Assembly (NCBI GenBank): GCA_027488815.1
Contig: JAIYAX010000012.1
Span: 595,379-659,378 of the forward strand
Reading direction: 5' to 3'
Origin: Cytophagaceae bacterium
Lineage (GTDB): Bacteria > Bacteroidota > Bacteroidia > Cytophagales > JAIYAX01
Length of the DNA: 64,000 nt
This document shows, piece after piece, positions 1-8,046 of the stretch. The position numbers and the translations under genes are program-made. Within the stretch, counting starts at the first letter, position 1. Every line of letters starts with the position of its first letter. Below the pieces are notes generated by a model. That model worked only from the letters and a program-made list of their open reading frames with translations. It had not been told where the DNA came from and made no database searches.

Positions 1-56
1 TTGAATTGTAACTTTTTTATCAAAACGTGAGCTGTTCTGAAAGTGAGAATACCCGT

Positions 57-72
57 TTCCAATGAATTGGAA
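57..72. repeat. Perfect inverted repeat TTCCAAT-GA-ATTGGAA
   Basis: 7-bp arms, 2-nt spacer, read directly; intergenic. Confidence 0.4.
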
Positions 73-202
73 TAGCATGTATTGGTAATATGCAAAATAA
101 AATATATAAAATACAAACAAAATACTACCATAATGTGTCTTTTTATTCAAGGAACACTTGCCACACCTTTGTACCATCAGTTGTAACCTAAATTAAAGAC
201 CT

Positions 203-346
203 ATGCTTTGGCTCATTACCCTTCTCATTAACTTAAATGTAATTGCATCACCAGAACAATATGAACCTGCAAGAGAAGCCGAATACATTGAAACATATGC
301 ACCCGGATATACAGGACCCGGCGATATAGATCTTGACTCATTTTAA
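203..346 (+). CDS. Possible small secreted peptide (47 aa): MLWLITLLINLNVIASPEQYEPAREAEYIETYAPGYTGPGDIDLDSF
   Basis: ATG to TAA ORF below the track cutoff; hydrophobic N-terminus resembling a signal peptide; ends 9 nt before the next ORF. Confidence 0.35.
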   Translation: MLWLITLLINLNVIASPEQYEPAREAEYIETYAPGYTGPGDIDLDSF

Positions 347-355
347 TCAATATCC

Positions 356-700
356 ATGAAAGCACTCATCATCTACGAAGATCAGGTTCTTAAGTTGATG
401 ATAGGCTCTGTCCTAAACAAAGCAGGCATAGAGTACAATTTTGTGAAGAGAAACAAGGAAGCAATTCAGGCAAACATTGAGTACTGGTCTCCGGATGTAT
501 TGATCATGGATACTTGTACCAATCAAAAAGATCAGGTATTGTTATTGGCTGAAGAGATAGACCGTCAGTACCACCTTCCCAGGGTGTTCTTTACTAGTGA
601 ACTAACTTCTGATAGTAGGGTAATGCAACAAGTGGACACTTCAATAATTGATGTATTGTACATTTCCACTTTGCCTTCTGTTATTTATAAATACCACTGA
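356..700 (+). CDS. Stand-alone receiver-like (CheY-like) protein, degenerate
   Basis: N-terminal hydrophobic strand plus ED, LIMD putative phospho-acceptor, FFTSEL; no recognisable conserved KPF lysine. Confidence 0.55.
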   Translation: MKALIIYEDQVLKLMIGSVLNKAGIEYNFVKRNKEAIQANIEYWSPDVLIMDTCTNQKDQVLLLAEEIDRQYHLPRVFFTSELTSDSRVMQQVDTSIIDVLYISTLPSVIYKYH

Positions 701-747
701 ACACAAATAGGGTTAAGTTATTAGTAGTGTTGTAACCCTATATTTAA

Positions 748-775
748 GGCCTCGCTTTTTGAGCGGGGCTTTTCT
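748..775 (+). terminator. Rho-independent terminator-like hairpin
   Basis: GCCTCGCT-TTTT-GAGCGGGGC followed by TTTTCT; abuts the next ATG at 776. Confidence 0.6.
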
Positions 776-1414
776 ATGGACACAATTAAAATAGAGATTG
801 CCCGTACTTGTAGGGTATTTTCAAGTCCGGTTGTTGCTGGAGCTGATGAGATATGGCTAGCCTTACACGGATATGGCTCACTAGCCTCAGAGTTTTATCA
901 AACCATTTATCCTGCCTTTACTCCACATCACAAACTGTTGGTCCCGGAAGGGTTCAATCGGTTTTATGTAAAGGGTCTTGGGGGTAAAGTGGGTGCCAAT
1001 TGGATGACCTCTGAAGATCGGCTTGCTGATATTGAAAACATACACCACTATTTAAGCCAGGTAGTTGATCTTGAAGATGTGAAAGTGAACCCCGGTGGAC
1101 TAAACCTTTTGGGTTTCTCGCAGGGGGCCACTACGGCTATGCGTTGGTGGCTTTCAGGCCGGTCACCACTAGTAAAAAAGCTGATATGCTGGGCAGGAAG
1201 TCTCCCGTCAGAGTATCAATTAGATCAAATAGCAGCCTATTCCGTAGCAACAGACTTGTATATCGTTTACGGAAAGAGCGATCCATTGCTCAATGATCAC
1301 TATATTGAAATGGCTCAAGAGCTCGTTCATAATAGGAAGAATTCAAGGATTGTAGTTTTTAATGGTCAGCATGAAGTGCAGACCGAGGTTCTCAAGGAAC
1401 TTATCCTGACGTAG
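776..1414 (+). CDS. Phospholipase/carboxylesterase-type alpha/beta hydrolase
   Basis: GFSQGA nucleophile elbow, GKSDPLL Asp, NGQHEV His. Confidence 0.75.
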   Translation: MDTIKIEIARTCRVFSSPVVAGADEIWLALHGYGSLASEFYQTIYPAFTPHHKLLVPEGFNRFYVKGLGGKVGANWMTSEDRLADIENIHHYLSQVVDLEDVKVNPGGLNLLGFSQGATTAMRWWLSGRSPLVKKLICWAGSLPSEYQLDQIAAYSVATDLYIVYGKSDPLLNDHYIEMAQELVHNRKNSRIVVFNGQHEVQTEVLKELILT

Positions 1415-3314
1415 CCGCTTGCGATTGAAGTTTTTTAAGCTCCATTTTCAGTTTTTGATATCGTTGGTCCTGCGGATAATCCTGCTGTAGCTCATTAAGT
1501 TGTTTCAAGGCTTTATCATAAAGACCCTTTTGTAAATAGATATTGACGATGTTTTCTTTTGCAAGGACATGGTCGGGGTGGTAGCGAAGGGCTTTTCGGG
1601 TGTAATATTCAGCTTTCTCCAAATCTCCGTGAATTAAATAGTCAAAACCAAGATTTGAAAGGGCTTCACGATGTCCTGGTTTTTTCTCTAACAGGGTTTG
1701 AAGCAGGTTGCGGGCCTCACCAAAACGATTTTTCTTTTGTAAAGCCTCAGCATACAGAGATACAAAGTTTAAATCATCCGGGTCTAAAGCGTAAGCTTTT
1801 TCAAACCATGGGAAAGGATCCAGTGCATTGCGGTAATGTATATCGGCAATCTGATACAAGATGCGAGCATCGTTTATTTTTTCCTTTTTAAGCTCCTGAA
1901 GGAATGGCTGATCCGGTAGCTCCTTACTGAGGTAGAAATATCGCACCTTGGTGACCAGATCGAGTTTGTTCAACATTCGCTTGACGGTATCGAGCAGCAA
2001 AGCTGAACGAGATTGATGTTCAAAATGGCTCAAGTAGGCCTTTGCAAGCGTTTCTATGGGTGTAGACTTCCCGGTAAAGTTTCGCATTTGAGGGACAGAT
2101 GTACCATTAACTGCGGGTTTGCTTTCAGTTGATTTTTCAGGAATTCTGATAAAATGGTCAGAGGTCGAAACATGTGGGATATCAGTTGTACCGTTTTTGG
2201 GCATATGACAAGTTACGCAGGAAAGATTGGGGTTTTGGTGCACTTCATGATGGCTACAGGCTTTGGTGCTCTCATGGCAGTTGAGGCATTTTTGATTGTA
2301 AGCAGTTAATGGCGTTTGATCCAGTTTTTTATGAGGATCATGGCAGGAGACACAGGTTAACTTTTCATTTGAAGCAATGAAGCATTTGCTCTGCTGAAGC
2401 CGCTCCGCATGAGAGGCAAAACCATAGTCTTCGGTGGAGTTGTTGGTTGGTATCAGTATCGTGGTATAGAAGTCCAAAGGCTGGCCGGGTCGGAAATTCG
2501 CCAGATTCTTCCCGGGATGATCGATGTTTATTCCTTCGAGATGACATTGACGGCAAACATCAAACTGAAGAGCGATAGGAAGTTTTGATGGATTAATAAT
2601 TCCCGGATCAGTCTGCTGACCGGGGTCTTCCTTCATTTTCATCTGGTGAACAGAGCCTGGTCCATGGCATTTTTCACATCCTATTCCATCACCCAGTGAT
2701 GTAAACTTGTTGACAGTTTGCCCAACATGCTGAAAGTCGCTGTTGTGGCAACTCATGCAAAGCAAAGTGATCGGCCTGTCGAAGCGGGAATTGTTCCCAC
2801 CCTCATACCCAGGGCTCAAGTCCCATAGTTTTTTTTCTACATACCAGGTGACCGGTATTTCATAGACAAAGTTGTTTTCTTCATAGAGATAAGTTCTTGT
2901 TTTATTCCCTGAGCCAATCACATAGTCAGCTTTAAACACCAAAAGATGGGTTGTATCAACGCCCTTGACTCTATACTCAGTCACCAACAGCTCCCCCTTG
3001 AGGGTATCCATTCGGTACCAAAGTTTATTATGCTTATCGAATACTTTAGCATTTCTAAAGTCTTCCACAAACGTCGTGTTGGCAATAGCATGAAAGGCCT
3101 TCCCTTTGCCTGTTTCCAGATAGCTTTTGTAAATATCTTGATGGCAGCCACCACAAGCCTTAGCTCCTATGTATTCAGCCTTTAATTGATTTTCTGAAGA
3201 TTGCTTGTTTGTATTTTCCTTTTTTTCTTCATCACTGCATGAGACAACCATGATCACCATGGAAGCCCATCCGAGAAGTGAAGTCAACAGCAGAATTTTT
3301 ACACGGGCTTGCAA
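1401..3314 (-). CDS. Multiheme c-type cytochrome lipoprotein with C-terminal TPRs
   Basis: Seven CXXCH motifs (CGGCH, CMSCH, CEKCH, CRQCH, CVSCH, CLNCH, CVTCH), lipoprotein-like N-terminus, TPR-like repeats. Confidence 0.85.
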   Translation of the reverse strand: MQARVKILLLTSLLGWASMVIMVVSCSDEEKKENTNKQSSENQLKAEYIGAKACGGCHQDIYKSYLETGKGKAFHAIANTTFVEDFRNAKVFDKHNKLWYRMDTLKGELLVTEYRVKGVDTTHLLVFKADYVIGSGNKTRTYLYEENNFVYEIPVTWYVEKKLWDLSPGYEGGNNSRFDRPITLLCMSCHNSDFQHVGQTVNKFTSLGDGIGCEKCHGPGSVHQMKMKEDPGQQTDPGIINPSKLPIALQFDVCRQCHLEGINIDHPGKNLANFRPGQPLDFYTTILIPTNNSTEDYGFASHAERLQQSKCFIASNEKLTCVSCHDPHKKLDQTPLTAYNQKCLNCHESTKACSHHEVHQNPNLSCVTCHMPKNGTTDIPHVSTSDHFIRIPEKSTESKPAVNGTSVPQMRNFTGKSTPIETLAKAYLSHFEHQSRSALLLDTVKRMLNKLDLVTKVRYFYLSKELPDQPFLQELKKEKINDARILYQIADIHYRNALDPFPWFEKAYALDPDDLNFVSLYAEALQKKNRFGEARNLLQTLLEKKPGHREALSNLGFDYLIHGDLEKAEYYTRKALRYHPDHVLAKENIVNIYLQKGLYDKALKQLNELQQDYPQDQRYQKLKMELKKLQSQAATSG

Positions 3315-3317
3315 GGC

Positions 3318-4064
3318 TTAGCTTTGTTTATTGACCAAAGTGGCAGAAGCCTGATCACTTGGAAGGATTAACAGGTCAGCAATTTGAACATGTTTGGGCC
3401 TGCTGAGCATGAAGGATATGCAATCGGCAATGTCTTCAGGGTGGAGCGGGGTGTACCCTTTGTAAACCTGGGCCGCTCGCTCTTCGTCACCTTGGAACCT
3501 CACCAAAGAAAATTCGGTCTCCACCAGCCCCGGGTGAATGGCACCAACCCTAATTCCTTTTTTGAAGAGATCCATACGCATTCCTTGCGTAAGTGCATCA
3601 ACTGCGGCTTTGCTTGCGCAGTATACATTTCCATTCGGATAAGACTCCTTGCCTGCAATGGAGCCAATGTTGATCACCATTCCGCTCCCTCGTTCGATCA
3701 TTCCCGGAAGCACAAGTTTGGAGACATGTAGGATGCCTTTCACATTGATATCCAGCATAGCATTCCAATCACTTAGTTCTCCTTCATGGATCGGTGCCAG
3801 CCCATAGGCATTCCCTGCATTGTTGATCAATACATCAATCTGAGACCAGGGAGCGGGGAGGGTAAGTTTTTTTTGAAGTTGTTCCCAATTACGAACGTCT
3901 GCAGCAATTGTCATGACCTCGGTGATGGCAGAGAGTTCATTTTTCAAAGCCTCAAGTCGCTCCGCCCGACGACCAAGTAAAATCAGTTTCTTTCCTTCTT
4001 GTGCGAGTTTGTATGCGGTCGCTTTACCAATGCCAGAGGTAGCCCCTGTAATCAATACAATCAT
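3318..4064 (-). CDS. SDR family oxidoreductase (YdfG-like)
   Basis: TGATSGIG, NNAG, YCASKAA motifs. Confidence 0.9.
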   Translation of the reverse strand: MIVLITGATSGIGKATAYKLAQEGKKLILLGRRAERLEALKNELSAITEVMTIAADVRNWEQLQKKLTLPAPWSQIDVLINNAGNAYGLAPIHEGELSDWNAMLDINVKGILHVSKLVLPGMIERGSGMVINIGSIAGKESYPNGNVYCASKAAVDALTQGMRMDLFKKGIRVGAIHPGLVETEFSLVRFQGDEERAAQVYKGYTPLHPEDIADCISFMLSRPKHVQIADLLILPSDQASATLVNKQS

Positions 4065-4795
4065 TACTCAAAGTTGAGGAATAGCGTTACTGAATTGGTA
4101 TACATTCTTGATATCGTGTTGGCATAGATGTTATTGTCAGGCTCTAACATGTTGTTTACTCCCAGCGAAAATCTTATTTCAGGAGCGAACTTGAACAAGG
4201 GGTAAAAAAGCTCCAGCCCGATCCCATACTCGATAGAAAGATCTCTGTTGTTGGTCCTGAGTTGACGGTCGGTTCGCTCCTTTCTCTTTGCACCCACTTC
4301 GAAGCCCGCTTTGATCCCACCGGTCATGTACATGCGCACGTTCTGTCTTCTTTCTGATTTGAATTTCAGCATAAAGGGCAGTTCGATAAACGTTGACTCA
4401 ATTACCTGCCGGTCCTCCGGTGCATCTTTGAAACGGTAAAAAATACCTCGTTCATAAAAGCTTACGCCAGGGAGAAATCTGAAATTCCAGTAGTCATTCA
4501 GCCTTAGACTTATTAAGAATCCGGTTGAAAACCCTGGAGAACCTTTGGGCCTTGCTGCAAAAACAGTATCCAGATTTCTTTGAAAAAAGCTGCTGTACTT
4601 GACTCTGAAAATGGAAAATTGGGGGGCCACATAAAACCCGAAGTGCAGGGTTTTATCATCATAATTGGGCAAATTTTTTGGCTTTTTATTTTGGGCTTCA
4701 GCGGTTGAAAGCGCTGCCAAAATGAAAAGAATCAGGGTAAAGACTACTTTTCTGCCAAGTAAATTGTGCTTATTCCAAAAGTAAGCGGAATGCAT
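4064..4795 (-). CDS. porT: PorT-like outer membrane beta-barrel protein (T9SS component)
   Basis: Signal peptide, beta-barrel pattern, adjacency to ubiE as commonly seen in Bacteroidota. Confidence 0.7.
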   Translation of the reverse strand: MHSAYFWNKHNLLGRKVVFTLILFILAALSTAEAQNKKPKNLPNYDDKTLHFGFYVAPQFSIFRVKYSSFFQRNLDTVFAARPKGSPGFSTGFLISLRLNDYWNFRFLPGVSFYERGIFYRFKDAPEDRQVIESTFIELPFMLKFKSERRQNVRMYMTGGIKAGFEVGAKRKERTDRQLRTNNRDLSIEYGIGLELFYPLFKFAPEIRFSLGVNNMLEPDNNIYANTISRMYTNSVTLFLNFE

Positions 4796-5463
4796 CGTAT
4801 GTTTTTGAAGCCCAAGTTATCTAAAATATTGGCAAATCGCTGCCCATAGGGAAATTCACGCACTGACTCTGGCAGATAAGTGTAGGCACTTTTATCCTTG
4901 CTCACCCAGCGACCGAGGTTTGGAAGTATCGAGTTAAAGTAAAACTGATAAAGTTGCTTAAAGGGCCAGCGCTCAGGCTGCGAAAACTCCAGGATCATGG
5001 TGACGCCTCCGCTTTTTAATACACGGTGCATTTCAGATAGTCCAAGTTCCAGATTCTCAAAGTTTCGGACTCCAAAAGAGGCCATCACACAATCAAATCG
5101 TTGGTTCTCAAATGGCAGTTGCTCAGAGTCAGCTTGCATCAAACTGATGTGATTTAAGTTGAGCTTTTTCAGTTTGACTTTGCCCAAATCCAGCATACCT
5201 GCCGAAATATCAATTCCGACAATTTCTTCTGGTTTTAAGCGACTCGCTTCTATCGCTAAGTCTGCAGTGCCTGTTGCAATATCAAGTATTGATTTTGGAT
5301 GATAGGGCTCTAGCAACCGTATTGCTTTACGGCGCCATAGTATGTCAATTCCCAGACTGAGGGCGTGATTTAGCAAATCATACTTAGGAGAAATCTGGTC
5401 AAACATGGCCGCCACCTGTTCTTTTTTGGTGGTGGGGCTGTCTTTATAGGGTACTATGCTCAT
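4744..5463 (-). CDS. ubiE: Demethylmenaquinone methyltransferase UbiE/MenG
   Basis: VAAMFDQISPKYDLLNHALSLGID..WRRKAIRLL and SAM motif LDIATGTADLAI; start at internal Met (MSIVPYKD). Confidence 0.92.
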   Translation of the reverse strand: MSIVPYKDSPTTKKEQVAAMFDQISPKYDLLNHALSLGIDILWRRKAIRLLEPYHPKSILDIATGTADLAIEASRLKPEEIVGIDISAGMLDLGKVKLKKLNLNHISLMQADSEQLPFENQRFDCVMASFGVRNFENLELGLSEMHRVLKSGGVTMILEFSQPERWPFKQLYQFYFNSILPNLGRWVSKDKSAYTYLPESVREFPYGQRFANILDNLGFKNIRCIPLTFGISTIYLAEK

Positions 5464-5521
5464 GATGAAACCGATGGGTTCGCTTTGCATAGTTAACAAT
5501 TATGCAGGCTTGGGGTTCCTC

Positions 5522-7639
5522 TTATTTTTCCAGGATGACAAACTCTGTCCTTCGGTTGATCTCTCTGCCATCGGACTCATCATCATTGGAGACCAGCGGC
5601 CGCTCCTTTCCATAGCCTACCGCAATGAGCCTACTTGCATCTATCCCTTTTGCAATCAAGGCTTGCACGACCGATTCGGCTCGTCTCAGACTCAGTTGTT
5701 TGTTGTAAGCCGCTGACCCTATTTTGTCTGTATGTCCAGAGATTTCGATTTTCATTCCATTGTTCTCCTTAAGCATCCGCTCCAGTTTACTTATCTCGTT
5801 TTGAGAACTTTCTTTTAAGGTGACCTGATCAAAGTCGAAGTAAATATTTCGTAAAGTGGCCGAATAACCTCTTTCCAGCTTCTTGAGCCTAAGTTTCACA
5901 ACTTCACCTGAGTTTAGATTCAAAGGCACAGTTTTATATAGGTAACCTTCAGACTCTGCCGAGAGGGTGTACTTTTTGTTTAGATCAGGCTGGAAACTGA
6001 TTTCATAATTTCCCTGTGAGTTTTTTGTTAACCGGAGCTGGTTTTGTCCCTGAGCGGTGGCAATGGTTAACTTCCCCTCAATCGGATTTCCTTGCTCATC
6101 TTCAAGGACGGCTTGAATAAGCGTAGGCTTTAGTTCAGGCTTTTTCTCAACTTTTTCAGGTGTTTTCGTTGCGGCACTTTGTAGGGCACTAGTGTCAACG
6201 CTGTTGGAGAGTTTGGCAGATGGCTCTTCTACCGGTTCAATAGGTAAAATGGGCTCAGGGGTTTGGGCTGTCTCATTTTTGGTAAGGCTGCTGTCTTTGT
6301 TTTCACGCTTAAGCTTTTCCATTTTTTTCTGCTCTGCAGCCTGAGGATCCATGATGATTTTGAAAATATCTTTTTCCCCAATCCCACTGTCTTTGATGGA
6401 CGAGTAATAGGCGTTTATGCCATCCGCCGCTAATACATAATAGATGTCATCATCTACCGTGTTGATCGGATAGCCTATGTTTTGAGGCTTACTCCATTTT
6501 TTTACTTTTTCATCATAAGTGGATTTGAAGATATCATAGCCGCCCATTCCTTCATGCCCTCGGGAGCTGAAAAACAAGGTCTTCCCGTCTGTCGAAATGA
6601 AGGGAGATTCCTCGTCAAACTCTGTATTGATAGCCTCACCGAGGTTTTTAGGACTTGTCCAATTGCCTTTTTTATCTTTTGTAGCTGTGTAAATATCAAA
6701 TCCGCCCCGACCTCCTTCCCGATTTGAGGAGAAGTACAAGGTATTGCCATCAACACTTATAGAGACTGAAGTTTCAGCATAACTGGAATTGATGTTGCCC
6801 CCCATAGGCAAGGGCTTACTCCAGCTGCTGTCAGCTTGCAAATCTGAAAAATAGATGTCTCCTGCCCGGGTGTCTTTGTAAATAAACAGTCGCTTTCCAT
6901 CCGGTGACAAACCAATAGTCGCATCATGGCCTGCTGTATTGATGACATCACCTACATTCTTTGCCTTGCTCCATACTCCATCATTAAAGTAAGAGATGTA
7001 GATGTCTTCAAAATACTCGTTGGTTACGTCTTTGTTGTTGGTGATTCCTCCATTTCGCTTTGATGTAAAAATTAATTTAGTTTCGTCAGCTGATATGGCC
7101 GGGCCATAGTCAGGGTAGTAGGTGTTTACACTTTTTCCTAAATTCTCAATTTCAACATTTTTAGGAATACGCATCAGTATCTTGGCATAGCCACATTGTG
7201 CAATTCTCAAGTCAATTTGTTTGGTGATTTTCGGGTCGGCTTTTTTAGTACCTCCTTTTGTTATTTTATTGGTGTATTGGTTGTAAAAATTGACTGCATC
7301 ATCAAACTGCACTCCATAGTGATAGGCCTGCGCTATCAAGTACAAAATATCCGGCCTACAATTGCTATCCAATTCATAGGCTTTTTTGAGGTATTTTAAA
7401 GATTGGTCTTTGTTTATCGTTTCCAGATAGACAACACCTGCCATCAGGTTGGCCCTTAAGTTATTGGGGTTAAGGTCTACCGCTAGTTTGTACTGATCCA
7501 GCGCATCAACCTTGTCACCAAAATTGTAGGTCTCATCTGCAATGATTACAAGATCCTGATCAGCTTGTGCAAAACTGATCACCGGCAAGCAAAGTACTGC
7601 GAGAAAAAGGCAAAAAGTGTGTCTAAAACTTACATTCAT
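5522..7639 (-). CDS. TPR - PD40 propeller - carboxypeptidase-regulatory-like - OmpA protein (PorE-like architecture)
   Basis: PD40 motifs (ISADETKLIFTSKR, GLSPDGKRLFI), C-terminal OmpA motif NIYFDFDQ..ISGHTDKIGSAAYNKQLSLRRAESV; start moved to MNVSFRH with signal peptide. Confidence 0.8.
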   Translation of the reverse strand: MNVSFRHTFCLFLAVLCLPVISFAQADQDLVIIADETYNFGDKVDALDQYKLAVDLNPNNLRANLMAGVVYLETINKDQSLKYLKKAYELDSNCRPDILYLIAQAYHYGVQFDDAVNFYNQYTNKITKGGTKKADPKITKQIDLRIAQCGYAKILMRIPKNVEIENLGKSVNTYYPDYGPAISADETKLIFTSKRNGGITNNKDVTNEYFEDIYISYFNDGVWSKAKNVGDVINTAGHDATIGLSPDGKRLFIYKDTRAGDIYFSDLQADSSWSKPLPMGGNINSSYAETSVSISVDGNTLYFSSNREGGRGGFDIYTATKDKKGNWTSPKNLGEAINTEFDEESPFISTDGKTLFFSSRGHEGMGGYDIFKSTYDEKVKKWSKPQNIGYPINTVDDDIYYVLAADGINAYYSSIKDSGIGEKDIFKIIMDPQAAEQKKMEKLKRENKDSSLTKNETAQTPEPILPIEPVEEPSAKLSNSVDTSALQSAATKTPEKVEKKPELKPTLIQAVLEDEQGNPIEGKLTIATAQGQNQLRLTKNSQGNYEISFQPDLNKKYTLSAESEGYLYKTVPLNLNSGEVVKLRLKKLERGYSATLRNIYFDFDQVTLKESSQNEISKLERMLKENNGMKIEISGHTDKIGSAAYNKQLSLRRAESVVQALIAKGIDASRLIAVGYGKERPLVSNDDESDGREINRRTEFVILEK

Positions 7640-7997
7640 GTACGCCCGTGGGGGACAATTATTTCGGAAGTTGACTATTTGAAATGAAATCTGCAAGATC
7701 AAATTGTCGTTTTTCAATACCTGATTTCAGTACCCAGTTTAACCTGACTGGAGGACTCTTCAATAAAGACAGGAATAAATGGCCAGAAACGATAAAAAGC
7801 CAACTTTTGGCAATAGCTGAAGTTGTTGCAGACTAAAAAAATGGTTGACCTCTCCTTATTAGTCTTTCAAGTTCATCTTCATTTTTTGCTTCTGAATGAT
7901 GAAATGAGAGAACAATCAATGGCAATCATAGCATTACTGAGTTATCTGAAAGCCTCTTTTCTCACGATGTATGATTTTGGACGAATAGTTAACAAAT

Positions 7998-8023
7998 GAA
8001 AAAGGCCACCTATTGGCAGCCTT
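7998..8023 (-). terminator. Rho-independent terminator for the 8047-10698 gene
   Basis: Minus strand AAGGCTGCC-AATA-GGTGGCCTT-TTTC, 9-bp stem with two G-U pairs. Confidence 0.6.
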
Positions 8024-8046
8024 GTTCTATTCTTTTGTTGGTTTAG

